From Monosporascus cannonballus (taxonomy: Eukaryota > Ascomycota > Sordariomycetes > Xylariales): 64,000 nucleotides of DNA. Below the pieces are notes generated by a model that was not told where the DNA came from, did not search any database, and saw nothing but the letters and a program-made list of their open reading frames with translations. The number at the start of each line of letters is the position of its first letter. The first letter of the stretch is position 1. Position numbers and translations under genes: made by a program. Of this stretch, positions 53,481 through 64,000 are shown piece by piece. Where the stretch lies: NCBI GenBank assembly GCA_004154925.1, contig QJNS01000115.1:124001-188000 (forward strand), written 5' to 3'.

Positions 53481-54875
53481 AGTATTAAAATAACGTTTCC
53501 GTTATTTACGAATAAAACATATTAAAAAGGAATTAAAAGTTATAAAAATAATATACCAGCTACAAAATTATTTAATTATTTTTTAAAAACTTATAAATTT
53601 AATAATTTATTTTACGAATTTACAACATTAACGTTATACGGAAATTACGTATTCAAAACGCGTAATTATTTAACTTTATTTATATTAAATTCCGGCAAAA
53701 TCGGAATTTTTTTTTTCAACTGCCTAAGTTACGATTACAAAATTTTCGAAAACGCTAATAATGTAATTATTAACAGTTATTAATTTAACTTATAACGTAA
53801 ATTAATAAACGGTGCGAAAAGGACGCCGGAATATCATAAAAAAAATTTATATAACGGGATTTGTCATTTTTATGCTTAATACGTCCTTTGTTACGCTGGG
53901 CGGAAAAACCGGCAAAACCGGCAACTTAACCTACGTATAAATAACGCATAAACCAGGAACTAGGGCCGTAAATTTACCTCAGAACAAACGATATACGAAA
54001 ATTTAAAATACGAACGTAAAACCTCGGTACCCGCCTTTTCCTAGGTACGGATAGCCGTTAAACCAGGGTTAACGGCAAGGGAACAATATGGAAAGTACGT
54101 AAAAAAAACGAACTTACCAAGGTTTCGGTAATCGTAATTAAAAATAACTTTATAAAGCACGTTAACCGCCTGACGAAACTCGGGAATATCCGAAAACTGC
54201 GCGGAAACCGCGTTAAAAAATATACTAACAAAAATAAAAAAGGTATTTATTTTAGGATATTTATAATTATAATTAACGTAAGCTTAATAACGGACCGCCT
54301 TTTTATCTATAATAATAAACATTTTGGAAATAACGAACAAATAATATATAAGCGAATTATATATTTTGTTAATTTAAATAAAATACGTCCGGGTTTTTGG
54401 CAAAATGAATTATATAGGTAAAATAAGATATATTACGAATGCGGGCGGGATATTCGTCCAGGGCGACGCAAATATATAATATACGAAAAATTTTGGCGGA
54501 TTCCGACTTACTAAAAGGGCCCGAAACCGTAAAAACATCTTTTTTGCGGGGTATTTTTGCGGCGTTATAACGCATTAATCAATTTTTAAACCGTTACGGA
54601 ATAACGTATAAAAGCATTATTATAAATATTAATAAAAACTAATTTACCAAATTAAATTATTATTATGAGAAAAAAAAATTAAAACGGGTAGAAATATAAG
54701 CGCGTTTTTATATGTAAATTTACTTAACGCATAATTAGCTTACAGTTAGCTACTTAAGCTAAACCTAGTTCGGAAATCGACAAATTTCCGAATTTCGGAC
54801 TAATCAAAAGCTAAGGATTAGCGCGATTACTAATCCTGCAATAAACTAACCCCTTTTGGGAAAAGTAGGGGGTAA

Positions 54876-55063
54876 TATAATGGGGCTGTATGGAGCCCTA
54901 TTATGGAGCACCGGACAAACGCCGGTACCAAACAGCATTAGCGCAGCGTCTTATATACAAACATACACAACTGTATTTTCATCTTCCCTTTCTTTTCTCT
55001 TTAGCTAGAAAATAAACTCTCATTGGCAACCGATTGCAGACCGCTGAGGTGAAGCCTTTTACA
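54876..55063 (+). repeat. 3' LTR of element C
   Basis: 188 bp. Aligns without gaps to the 5' LTR at a constant offset of 6,749. Differences are transitions in both directions, so each copy was mutated independently. Confidence 0.93.
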
Positions 55064-55067
55064 ATTT

Positions 55068-55739
55068 ACTACCTTAAGCTGTTTCTATACCGCGACAAAA
55101 AAGCGAACGCTTATAGGGTACAAAGTCCAGCAGGGATACAGATATTATTATGGTAATTCCTGCGGATTTACTTAACGGTATTTCCTAATAAAAGCCGAAG
55201 GGAATCATGGTTAGTAATTCGACGTCCGTAGCTTTAGCATAATTTTCGGGGATATCCAAACGATAGGATACAAAGCGGCATAAGGCGAAAAAGGACGAAT
55301 ACGTAATAATAACCCTTTTTAATAATAGTTGCTTTAGGCATATGTGGATTAATTAGTTAATAGGACAGAACATAAGTAAAGCTTTAATAAGGTTAAATAA
55401 TTAGCTTAGAAGCGTAAATAAAGAAATTCGAGCAAATGTATTATGGTTCTTTACGGCCCAGCCTTTTTCTAGTCCCGTACTTTGTATTAAGACGTAAAGG
55501 TCGAAGTAACGTAATCCATTCCACCAGTTATTTACTGCCATTTCAAAATATATAGATAGAACCGGTAAAAAGTCTATATAGATAGCCATTAATAAATATT
55601 TGTAGATATTTAAAGATATATTATTTTGTTAATATCTTATATATGAAAATATGTACCTAAATATTGGTCCGTACCTAAGTTTGGTCCTTAATTAGTCTTA
55701 ATTACGTATTACATATATTTCCGTTCTTAACGTACGAGG
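55068..55739. other. RIP-degraded host DNA containing repeat R3 copy 1
   Basis: Contains the mutated copy of the repeat described at 55323-55490. A 62-codon minus frame (55401-55589) overlaps it. Its amino-acid sequence partly parallels a minus frame at 58429-58662 in the other copy, but neither has a known domain. Confidence 0.4.
55323..55490 (+). repeat. Repeat R3, RIP-mutated copy
   Basis: Direct repeat of 58402-58573. Shared words include GGCATATGTGGATTA, AGAGCTTTAA/AAAGCTTTAA and CCCAGCCTTT. Nearly every difference here is T for C or A for G relative to the other copy. Confidence 0.8.
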
Positions 55740-56301
55740 TAAAGTGCGGCGCCGCGGCGCTGGACGTGGCGGACCGTTAAAACGCCCATAATATAACCTT
55801 TGCGGTACGGGCCGTCACCGAGCTCTTTCGTACTGTAAAGCGCAAGGATAGGTCCACTGGCAGATTTTTAGCTTCTTAATTTCGCATAACCATAGGTCGG
55901 TGCGGATCTACGGTCATTATCTGGTTATAAATGGGAAGGATACTAAGTATTACCGTCACCTAATCCATATATTCGACTTCACGGCACTCGACGGAAGAGA
56001 GTGGACGGCGTATCGCTTCACCAAGAACGTCTACGACGTATGGATGCCGACTTATTTCAAGATGATCTGCTCGGCTATCGACTAATTGCCGTCCGACTTG
56101 GACTTCGATGTCGCGTCGCTTCCGGAAACCGGCCTTTCCCAGGACTTGGAGAGCCATCATCTATCGCGGTCGGATGCTGGCTCCGTGTCACTATCCATTG
56201 AGCAGGACAGCCGGTCAAACAATACCGGTGTGGAAAAGGGTACTCCAGGTATTTCATTTACAGATCCGGGGGCGGCTAAGAGGAGGAAGAGCAGGGACTA
56301 G
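55740..56301 (+). pseudogene. 3' fragment of a fungal DUF7924-like gene
   Basis: From about 55,800 the plus strand encodes TFAVRAVTELFRTVKRKD, then shifts frame near 55,845. It continues in one frame as VHWQIFSFLISHNHRSVRIY, GHYLVINGKDTKYYRHLIH, FDFTALDGREWTAYRFTKNV and DVWMPTYFKMICSAID. An in-frame TAA (56083-56085) stands where relatives have Q. A serine-rich tail follows to a TAG at 56299-56301 (GAAKRRKSRD). I recognise the block as the C-terminal half of a widespread uncharacterised fungal family; the DUF7924 label is from memory and should be checked. The N-terminal half is absent. Base composition is near normal, so decay is light: one stop and one frameshift. Confidence 0.65.
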
Positions 56302-57997
56302 TGGTGTCTTGGTTTCGTCTACTAACCGAATTGGTGCGAATATTGTATTGCGTACAACCCCTGATTAAATCGGGTCTCGTGATGAAGGCCTCGCCTTCCT
56401 TTTATTCAAGTGGATCAAGAGCCAATCATGAAGTTTTAAATCATCTATTAGGTGACATGTGTCCTTTTCCCCCTTGTGCGGAGCTTTTATAACCTAGGAG
56501 CCGGGCGCTTTCTTATCCAGCGAGTCCCTAATCGGATAAAATCTGCCGGGGTCCTTTTGATAGGTACGGGGTACGTCTTGGCCTGTTCGAATTAATGATA
56601 TGTCATGCTTACCGGTATATCGCATTTACCATCTCGTCTGTCGGTGGTGGCTACGAAAAGCCATGACCCTATAAGTTGTACTCGCGATGCCGGCATTTGC
56701 GGCGAAGCAAAAGGTAAACGTCTGCGTCGTAGTTACGGCTAATTTTGTAATATCGCAAGATGAGGCTGTTGCTCGCTTTAGCGAAATTCTCATCTTTTTT
56801 ATTTCGTTTCTTAGGCGGATGCTAAAGGTCAGCTATGTTTACGGAGATAATAGTAAAGTTAGAACAAATCATTTGCAAGTTTTCCATTCTAAAGGGCTTT
56901 TTGGTATTTAAAGGATTATTAGGAGTCCAAATCTGGGCCCAGATGGCAGTTTTCGGCCACCAGATAACATCGCCACTTTAGTATATGGTCAGCAGCGTAT
57001 TACAATACGAGGGCAGAAGTCCAAACGGCCTAGGACTTTTTTGTCTAAGTTATAATTCCTATTCCACCCGGCAGAAAGAACTTAATGTTTACGTTCGAAA
57101 AATACCGTAATTAATAAGGAAGACTTATTCAGGTAATACTGTAAATATGTTGAATTTTAACTAATTCCCCTAAGCTAACTCCCCTTTGATTAATCGTCGG
57201 CGGCCGAACATACTTATCTAATACAGGTCAAAATTAGGCACCTCCAAGTTCTGGACACCTCCTAATTCTGGACACCTTATAGTGGGGGCCTAAGTGTAAG
57301 GGATTCATATCAATATCGGCTAAGTAATGTACAGTATAATCCAAAAAGAATTCAATTAAAAGACATTACAGTTTGGTTCTAAATACAAAACGTAGTGTAA
57401 AAACGGGAAAGGAGGACAAAAACAAGTCTCCCCACGAAATCGGCCATTGTAATTCTGCCAACGGGGCAGCGGACCGGACTATACCTAATTAGTAAGTAAC
57501 ATACGGGGGTCCTCGTCCAAAAGGCTTACCTCAGCGAACTCGGGAACCTAATTTTTGGGCCTTCGGTTACAAATGCTTCGAAGGTCCAGGTATTGGTTTC
57601 CGCAGCATGAGCTTGGCCCCAAAACGAGGCTCACGCGTTGTAGGGGACCGTGCAAAATATGGGGTCAAATCCCACCCAATTAAAGCAGTCGGACATGCAG
57701 CCTAGCTCGAGAAATAGCGAGGACCGGACGTGTCATGCCCAAACACACCAATATACGGGTATCACAAGCAATTTCTTAGCATCATACATTGGAATAGACC
57801 TTTTTAAGGCTTTGATCATGTTTGAAAGTATAACTGTAGATAGGACAGGCACTATCACCCATTCGCGAAGTGGAAAGTTTAAGCCGTTAAGCAACTCCTA
57901 AATGGGAAAGTCTGATCCCTGTAAGTCCGTTAATAAGTTATCCGGTGACGGAAAACGTAAGGGCCGACGAAGGTGATTGATGTACTGGCTTACTCTA
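56302..57997. other. Near-normal composition, no named gene
   Basis: Several short frames (plus 56301-56492, 56687-56911 and 57659-57901) have no motif. The 57659 ATG frame (80 codons, NPTQLKQSDMQPSSRNSEDR) is hydrophilic and unrecognised. 57,060-57,220 is A/T-rich. I see no transposon end here. Confidence 0.35.
57236..57278. repeat. About 2.5 units of a 17-18-bp repeat
   Basis: GGCACCTCCAAGTTCTGGA, then CACCTCCTAATTCTGGA, then CACCTTA in tandem. Confidence 0.5.
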
Positions 57998-58320
57998 GGG
58001 GACAGGACGTGGTGTACCATCTTAAATTCGGTGCTGGGATATCATGTGCTATCCTAAAGTCCAGGCTGGGCTATTATGTACTATCTCCAACAGCGGGCTG
58101 GGACACCATGTGCTATCCCTAATTTCGAGCTAGGACGGGTAATGTACTGGCCCCAATTCCGAGCTAGGATACGCAATGTACCATCCCAAAGTTCAGGCTG
58201 GGATATCGTGTACCATGCCCAATTCCGGGCTGGGATATCATGTACTATCCCAAACTCCGGGCTGTGACATGATGTGCTATCCCAAGCTCCGGACTGGGAT
58301 ACAATGTGCCATCCCATAGC
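57998..58320. repeat. 32-bp minisatellite, about ten units
   Basis: Units begin GCTGGGATATCATGT and end near CCCAAA(C/T)TCCGG. Most are 32 bp; two near 58,129-58,196 are 34 bp. Substitutions are scattered among units. Because the unit is not a multiple of three, the frames that stay open across it on both strands (58076-58267 and 58081-58332) are not coding evidence. Confidence 0.85.
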
Positions 58321-58936
58321 ATGTACTGGCATATTCCGAGTCCAAAAGCTGGCCCGGGTGTCGAGCCGTTTTGCCCCGGAATGTGATAATGGCTCTCTTC
58401 AATGGTAGCTGCTCTGGGCATATGTGGATTAGTTGGTTAACCGGACAGAATAATATGAGTAGAGCTTTAACAAGGCTAGATGATTAGCCTGGGAGCGCGG
58501 ATGGAGGAATTCGAGTAAGTGTGTTATGGTTCCTCGTGACCCAGCCTTTCTTTCGTCCCATGTTTTGCGTAACGTTGGCGCGCAATCCATCCCCCCAATC
58601 TTGCCGGTTATGAACATCAATCCTATTGGAAGATCTGGAAATGGACATAATGTCCATAACAAGTAGGTCTTGTGGCGGTGTAGGCCCCGCTATTAGTAAA
58701 GGCTAGCGATGTGGTGGCATTAACAGGTGGCAGTGCCCAGCGCCACATAACGCGTCCAACCTACCCGGAAACCCTTGATATCCTATTATATTAAACTCCT
58801 CGGAACTTCATGTGTACCCATCCGCTGGCGACGGGAGTGATACCGTTCAAATCCTTGATTTTTTGCGGTTATCTTGGTACCAGTCTCGGCCGTGGGAGAC
58901 GTCTGTACCCCTTAATACGTGTTGTGTACCTAAATT
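58321..58936. other. Balanced-composition spacer with repeat R3 copy 2
   Basis: Contains R3 (58402-58573). The minus frame 58429-58662 overlaps R3 and has no domain. 58,680-58,930 shows nothing I can name. Confidence 0.35.
58402..58573 (+). repeat. Repeat R3, less mutated copy
   Basis: Direct repeat of 55323-55490. This copy keeps G/C at sites that are A/T in the other (for example GAGCGCGGATGGAGGAATTC). Confidence 0.8.
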
Positions 58937-59130
58937 TGTGAGAATACAGCTCCTATGGGGCTGCGGCTGATGCCCGACCAGCCACAGACCCACGCACCAG
59001 CATAAATACCATCTGGCAGCTAATAGGGAACGCCAGATGGAAGTAACCTAATATACTTACTTCTTGGAATCTGCTCTGCCACTGGTCGGAGATCACCTCA
59101 CCCTAGCCCGCAGCTATCCATTATCTTACA
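58937..59130. mobile_element. Solo LTR, family S, copy 2
   Basis: 194 bp, the reverse complement of the family at 24346-24551. It runs from TGTGAGAATACAGC to CATTATCTTACA on the plus strand and is flanked by AAATT on both sides (58932-58936 and 59131-59135), a perfect 5-bp duplication. It shares the CCATCTGGC/GCCAGATGG inverted repeat and lacks an internal GGTGGCTGATC-type duplication present in copy 1. Confidence 0.9.
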
Positions 59131-60434
59131 AAATTCTAGCATTCCCTTTCGGTTTTCAAATACAAAACATGTCAACTCCGGAACAATTATGCCTTGTATG
59201 TCCAAAACAACAACTATACATATGTACCTGATATCAAAATAACGCCCTCGGCGAGGGGAGTTTAACGGCGAAGTCTGCTTCTCCACCGGGCTTCATTTGG
59301 TAACGATATCGGTAAAGAATTAGAAATTGGATGGTAGGTGGGTGAGGTTGTTAGGAAGGCTACTTGATGGGGCGACATTCGAGATTAGTGCAACATGTAG
59401 AACAAATACATTTAAAGTGCGTTTTGATGTATTAATTATCTGATTTGGGCGGGGTACGACTGCTATGTACTAATATACCAACCCGGCCCGCTTTTTAATA
59501 CCAAGTATACGGTCTTACGATATTCGGCCGTCGTCCCGAACAGAGAACCGTAAGATGCACCAGAGCATCTCTGACCTAACAAAACCTCCAGCAAATTGCT
59601 GGCTACATTCTTGGCCGCAGAACTGGTGACACCGGCATTTAATACCATAAGCAAGCCGAGCGACATTAATCGAAGCGTCCTCTCTCTTAAGGACCTCAAC
59701 CTTGGTGTGAATATCAGTATGGATGCACAGCCATGAAAAGCCGACTCGGGTATTAACACCAGGTTTTTCGTGTACGTCGCTGAACGGGGAGACCCGGCTC
59801 GGTCCGAGATGCCTTGAAAACTAGCAGATCAAACGCAATCTGGAGCTCCGTTCCGCCCCACGCCTAGCAAGTTTAACCTTATTTTAACTTCTGAGACGTG
59901 GGAGTCGCTGCGGCCAGGGAAAATGCACTGTAAAAATTACTCAACCTCCTTGTAGGGTAGAACTTCCCGGCTTCTTGGGCAGAAACGGCCTCAAGACGGC
60001 CAAGCCATGGCTCCCGACAGCCGATTGTCTGCCTTGTAAAGTGGGCCGTGGTACCTTTGAAGCCAGACCCAACAGGTCCTTCGCGTTAGCCCATAGATAT
60101 TGCCCTAAGTAGGACAGTAGTCAATGGCGTGAAACGCGTAGCGGAACGTCTCGCGTCGCCATTGAAGGACATGGCGACACGCTTTTCATGGGTTGCTTCA
60201 CGCGCGATATTATCCTTTGCCGAGCCAATAGCGTCATGCACGTTATGTTATCCAATAAGCCTCGATGCACCGGGGGGGGGGGGTTTTTTATTCCGCCCCC
60301 CAACCCCCGGTACGAAACCAGGCCTCACAATCTATCGACTACCACCGTCCTCAGCACTCTTTTTCTGCTCCAGGAGGAGTCATCTCTGATACTAGGGATT
60401 TTCTTGCTCTCAAAGGCTCTCCCGCACAGAGAGT
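59131..60434. other. Upstream region of the NWD gene, with an unresolved minus-strand coding signal
   Basis: On the minus strand about 59,860-59,463 two frames read like protein: TYTKNLVLIPESAFHG in one, then SWLCIHTDIHTKVEVLKRED and ASINVARLAYGIKCR in another. This may be a frameshifted relic of an unknown gene. A run of 12 G lies at 60272-60283, followed by C-rich words. 60,300-60,434 is pyrimidine-rich in places and could be the promoter and 5' leader of the NWD gene. Confidence 0.4.
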
Positions 60435-63400
60435 ATGGCGCCCAAATGTTTGGAGTGGTTCGGGTCCAAATTGAAGAGGGATAAAAAACAAGACGGTACG
60501 GCCACTCGATCCATTACCCAAACACCACCCTAAACCGTTGCAGAGACTTCTGTGTTGGATGGAGAGAAGCCGTAATCTAGCAAACCACTAACACAATCGC
60601 AGGCCCCAAGCCCGACCCGCCAACACCTGCACCTTCTGCAACTACGGCTTCGGAGGCCCCTTCCCCCAGTCCTCCGCCTGCTCCGGCAGCATCCTCTCAA
60701 CCGCTCTCTTCCGACACGGCTCCAACCATCCAAGACCTGCCCGAACAGTTGTGGAACCGAGCCTACGATGATCTCAAAGAGGAGGAGTCCGGGCTGGTGG
60801 ACACCTATAAGAAGCTGTTGTCTCGTGAACTCGAAGGCGATCCCAGCTCCACAGACCTGACGTCCCAGAAGAATGAGATCGAACAGAAAAACCCGGAAAT
60901 GAGGCGGGACCAAATGAGTCGACTCGTTACCGCCGGGTTGAAGAAGATAAAGAAAGAGGCCAAAATCAAGGGAAATATCGAGGAAGGAATGCAGCCCCTG
61001 TCCTCCGCAAAAGGGGTGATAGATACGGTAATAAAGGCCTATCCGGAAGCTAGTTTTACGTGGGCCGGCGTTTGTTGTACTTTGCAGGTAAGTTTCGCGA
61101 AAACTTAAATTATAAATGCTAACGCAGTAAAAGATATTTGCAAATCCAGTAACAGAGATAAGGGCCAACCGCGAAGGAATTGCCTATGTCGTCTTTAGGA
61201 TGGAATGGTATTGGCAACTGTCGAAGCTGCTCCTTAACGAGAACAAAGACGACGGGAAATCCGCGGGACTGCGAAATAAACTAGAGAAGTACGTTATCGA
61301 CCTTTACAAAGCCCTGCTCTCATACCAGATGAAAAGCGTCTATTCGTACTACCGGAGCCGGTACGTCGTCTTCTGGCGGGATGTGATCAAGCTCGACGAC
61401 TGGGATGGCAGCCTAAAGATTATCAAAAGCGCCGAGGATATTATTCGACAGGATGCCTTTGCGTATAATATCGAGAGTATCAAGGGCCATTTCGAGAAGC
61501 TCGTTAAAGCTGCCAAGTTCCAGCAGAAGTTTCTCCCCGACATCCATTAGTTTATCCAGGACCAGACGGCGGCACAGTGGGAGATGCAACAAGAAAAGAA
61601 GAACAAAAAACAGGAAAAGAAGAACAAGGAATGCCTGGCCGACCTGCACAGGACGGACCCCCGCGATAACAAAAAGCGCATTAAGCAAACCAAAGGCGGC
61701 TTGCTGGAGGACTCGTCTAACTAGATCCTTAAGCACGAGGACTTCCAGCAATGGCACAATAACGATAATGCCAGGCTGCTATGGATCAAAGGCGATCCGG
61801 GGAAAAGAAAAACGATACTTTTAATTGCTATTATCGATAAGCTGGAACGGCAGTTAAAGCAATTAAAACAACCGCACCAGCAGTTTATTACCGTCCTCTC
61901 CTATTTCTTCTGCCAGGGCACAAACGCAGTTCTCAATAACGCTACGGCCGTATTAAGAAGCCTAATTTACCTCCTCGGCGTCCGAAACCCATCACTTTTT
62001 TCGTACTTACGAAAACATTACGATACTACCCGCTTAAAGCTTTTCGAAAACGCAAACGCCTTTTTCGCCCTATCAGAAATATTAAAAGGCATGCTACGCC
62101 ACTCAAGCCTATCGAAAATATATATCGTGGTTAACGTATTCGACGAATGCGTAACAGGCCTGAAAATACTTTTAAACTTTATTCTTCGTAATACTTCTAA
62201 ATCGCCTCGTATTAAATGGATTATATCTAGCCGTAATTACGTCAAGCAACGACTGGACAACTCGGGAATAACGTTCAATTTCGAATTAACATAAAATACA
62301 AAACAGGTGGCAACTGCCGTTAATACTTACATCGATTTTAAAATATCCGAACTCCTATTATTAAACAATAACGTACATAAGTCTTACATACGGAACATTA
62401 TGCGCCAAAAGGCTAACGGCACATTCCTCTAAGTGGCCCTCGTTATTCAAAAGCTTAAAAATGTTAAAAGCTGGCATATGTTAAAGGTCATCGAAGAAAT
62501 ACCCGCAGGCTTGGAAAAACTTTACGTTCGAATAATAAAATATATTCAACAATTAAAAAAGGATTCGGAATTTTGTCGGCGCGTTTTTTCGACGGTTACC
62601 CTAGCATATCGACCACTTCGCCTAACTGAACTCGGCGTTTTATCTGGACTACCAAATAAGATTACAGGTAATGTAAATAATATAAGGGACATTATGGCCA
62701 TATACGGTTCGTTCCTTACGATCCAAAACGGTTACGTTTACCTTATTCATCAATCGGTCAAGGATTACTTAAGCATAAAAGCAAGCAATACTATCTTCCC
62801 CTCCGGCCCCACAAACGTCCACCACGCCATCTTCTTGCGGTCGTTACAAGCCATATCAACGCTACGGCGGGACATCTACAATTTGCACCATCCTGGACTC
62901 CTAATCGGCAATATAAAAGCACCACCCAGCGATCCGTTAACGGCCATACGGTACTCCTGCGTCCACTGGATCGGCCATTTCTGCGATGCTTACAGTAGTA
63001 GCCGTCCTAAGGTCGAAACTATCGGCCACTTCCTTCGAGAAAAATTCCTTTACTGGCTCGAGGCTTTAAGTCTTATTTAACACATTAGGGACGTTATTCT
63101 TTCGATAACGAAATTAAAGAGCTTGCTAAAAGTTAGTATCTATTTTAACGTTATAATAAAAACAAAATTAATTAACATAAAAATAATTATCCAACGGCGA
63201 ATTACTAGGTCTTATCCAGGATTCACGCCGGTTTATGCTCCAGAATAGATGGGTGATTGAGAATGCTTCACTCCAGGCATACGCATCAGCTCTTATATTT
63301 AGTCCGGTGTATTGCTTGATACGTAAGATTTTCAAGTATGAAGAGCCGAAATGGATAAAGCCTAAGCCAGTAGTGGAACATTCCTGGAGTCCTTGTTTAC

Positions 63401-63894
63401 AGACGCTCGAGGGCCATAAAGATTCGGTCTGGTCGGTGGCCTTCTCTCACGACTCGAAGCTCTTGGCGTCGGCGTCAGGTGACAAGACCGTCAAGATCTG
63501 GGAAGCGGCGACGGGGTTTTGTTTACAGACGTTCGAGGTTGGCACTATAGTACAAACCATATCGTTCGACGATAGCGGCTTATATCTGGATACCGAGATT
63601 GGCCGTATTGATCTAGCTGCTGGGGCAAAGAGAATCTAACACTTACCTCGAACTCCGCATCCGGATCAAGCTCAGGAAGCATAATACTATGGCTACGCCT
63701 TAAGCCGCGAGGGATCCTGGATTACCTGGAACAAACATAGCGTGCTGTGGCTTCCGACCGACTACCGGCCTTCCGCCTCTGTCATTTTGTTTTTTGCGTC
63801 GCCATCGACGCCGTCGACGGTTACAAGGATTGGCCTCGGTTGTAATTCGGGGAGGGTCGTGGTGATTGGGCTCTTGCGTTCGGGGCCGTTATAG
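60435..63894 (+). pseudogene. NACHT/WD40 (NWD, STAND/NLR-like) gene, inactivated
   Basis: Proposed model: ATG at 60435 (MAPKCLEWFGSKLKRDKK), exon 60435-60495, intron 60496-60602 (branch CTAAC, CAG end), exon 60603-61087, intron 61088-61127 (GTAAGT, GCTAAC, CAG), then one frame from 61128. The phases agree. Domains: proline/serine-rich linker; NACHT-associated N-terminal domain (LWNRAYDDLKEEESGLVDTY, then ANREGIAYVVFRMEWYW and YQMKSVYSYYRSRYVVF); lysine-rich coil near 61,590-61,640; P-loop GDPGKRKT at 61791-61814 (third glycine changed to arginine); Walker B YIVVNVFDEC at 62121-62150. The winged-helix part follows to 63,080. One good WD40 repeat ([20 protein letters not shown]) lies at 63,393-63,520, then a degenerate one and the family C-terminus (GSWITWNKHSVLWLPTDYRP) to TAG 63892-63894. 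In-frame stops are at 61128, 61548, 61722, 62292, 62430, 63078, 63637 and 63682, with a frame change between 63,080 and 63,190. Live relatives act as fungal innate immunity or incompatibility receptors. Confidence 0.88.
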
Positions 63895-63977
63895 TTCTCG
63901 GAGCCATAGAAGAACCTTATTCCATAAGATCCACCGGCCCTTATGGAATGCACATAGTACCACGTGTTGCCCTTATT
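63895..63977. other. 3' flank of the NWD gene
   Basis: Balanced sequence after the final TAG; nothing else is recognised. The minus frame at 63762-63953 is a shadow of the NWD C-terminus. Confidence 0.4.
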
Positions 63978-64000
63978 TCTCTCTCTTTCTCTCTCTCTCT
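63978..64000. repeat. CT microsatellite running off the window
   Basis: TTTCTCTCTCTTTCTCTCTC continues to the last base, so its full length is not visible. Confidence 0.9.

Larger units (their letters stand above)
48127..55063 (+). mobile_element. Ty3/gypsy retrotransposon C
   Basis: Two 188-bp direct LTRs (48127-48314 and 54876-55063), exactly 6,749 bp apart, enclose gag-pol. The ends are TGTGAT...TTTTACA, with the 3' copy changed to TATAAT by G-to-A. ATTT flanks both ends (48123-48126 and 55064-55067). If the final A is counted outside the LTR, the duplication is AATTT. A polypurine tract candidate (GGGAAAAGTAGGGGG) ends just before the 3' LTR. The internal region has gag with a knuckle, RT, integrase and a chromodomain-like end. 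It is a different family from A and B: LTR sequence, length and RT signature (YMDD) all differ. It is inactive, with numerous stops. Confidence 0.92.

Noticed and set aside
58076..58332. Open frames on both strands as a gene
   Set aside because: They are produced by the 32-bp minisatellite and have no start context or domain.
60272..60283. Run of 12 G as a regulatory structure
   Set aside because: A single homopolymer followed by a C-rich word could fold, but could equally be slippage or sequencing error.
60530..61168. 212-codon frame on the minus strand
   Set aside because: It lies antisense to the NWD exons; arginine-rich runs arise from the reverse of the proline-rich linker. The plus strand has family motifs and fitting introns.
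1..64000. CRISPR array, operon or bacterial-type defence system
   Set aside because: No spacer-repeat array or bacterial gene arrangement; introns, RIP and gene families are fungal.

Overview
The window looks like a chromosome segment from a filamentous ascomycete (Pezizomycotina) with a very active repeat-induced point mutation (RIP) system; I cannot name the genus. The evidence is long blocks that are almost all A/T, broken genes whose new stops fit CAA/CAG to TAA/TAG or TGG to TAG/TAA, LTR pairs that differ mainly by C-to-T and G-to-A changes, and gene families typical of such fungi (NACHT/WD40 NLR-like protein, BCS1-like AAA ATPase, fungal protein-kinase-like family, chromodomain Ty3/gypsy elements).

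Layout. 1-3.4 kb has balanced base composition and holds a multi-pass membrane protein gene (1060-2491) flanked by a 98-bp inverted repeat. 3.4-13.95 kb is an extreme A/T block in which I can support no gene. 13.95-33.87 kb is RIP-degraded but still readable in places: a minus-strand protein-kinase-like gene (15.0-17.3 kb), a plus-strand BCS1-like AAA ATPase (21.6-22.8 kb), unrecognised relics (23.2-24.1, 28.6-29.1 and 31.2-31.6 kb) and a solo LTR with a perfect 5-bp target duplication (24346-24551).

33.87-47.35 kb is a nested pair of related chromodomain Ty3/gypsy retrotransposons. Element A (33877-47347, duplication GATAA) was interrupted in gag by element B (34925-41633, duplication CGTAA). 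A third gypsy element, C (48127-55063), of a different family follows. All three are inactivated by RIP but keep recognisable RT, integrase and chromodomain pieces.

55.1-60.4 kb returns towards normal composition: a 3' fragment of a fungal DUF7924-like gene, a 32-bp minisatellite, a repeat whose second copy is RIP-mutated 3 kb away, and a second solo LTR of the 24-kb family in opposite orientation. 60.4-63.9 kb is a nearly full-length NACHT/WD40 (NWD) gene on the plus strand, killed by several in-frame stops and reduced to about one good WD40 repeat.

The genes do not form a pathway. The window reads as a transposon and multigene-family graveyard, with the NWD relic as the most informative coding remnant. 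I found no CRISPR array, rRNA or tRNA, and no convincing new molecular system.
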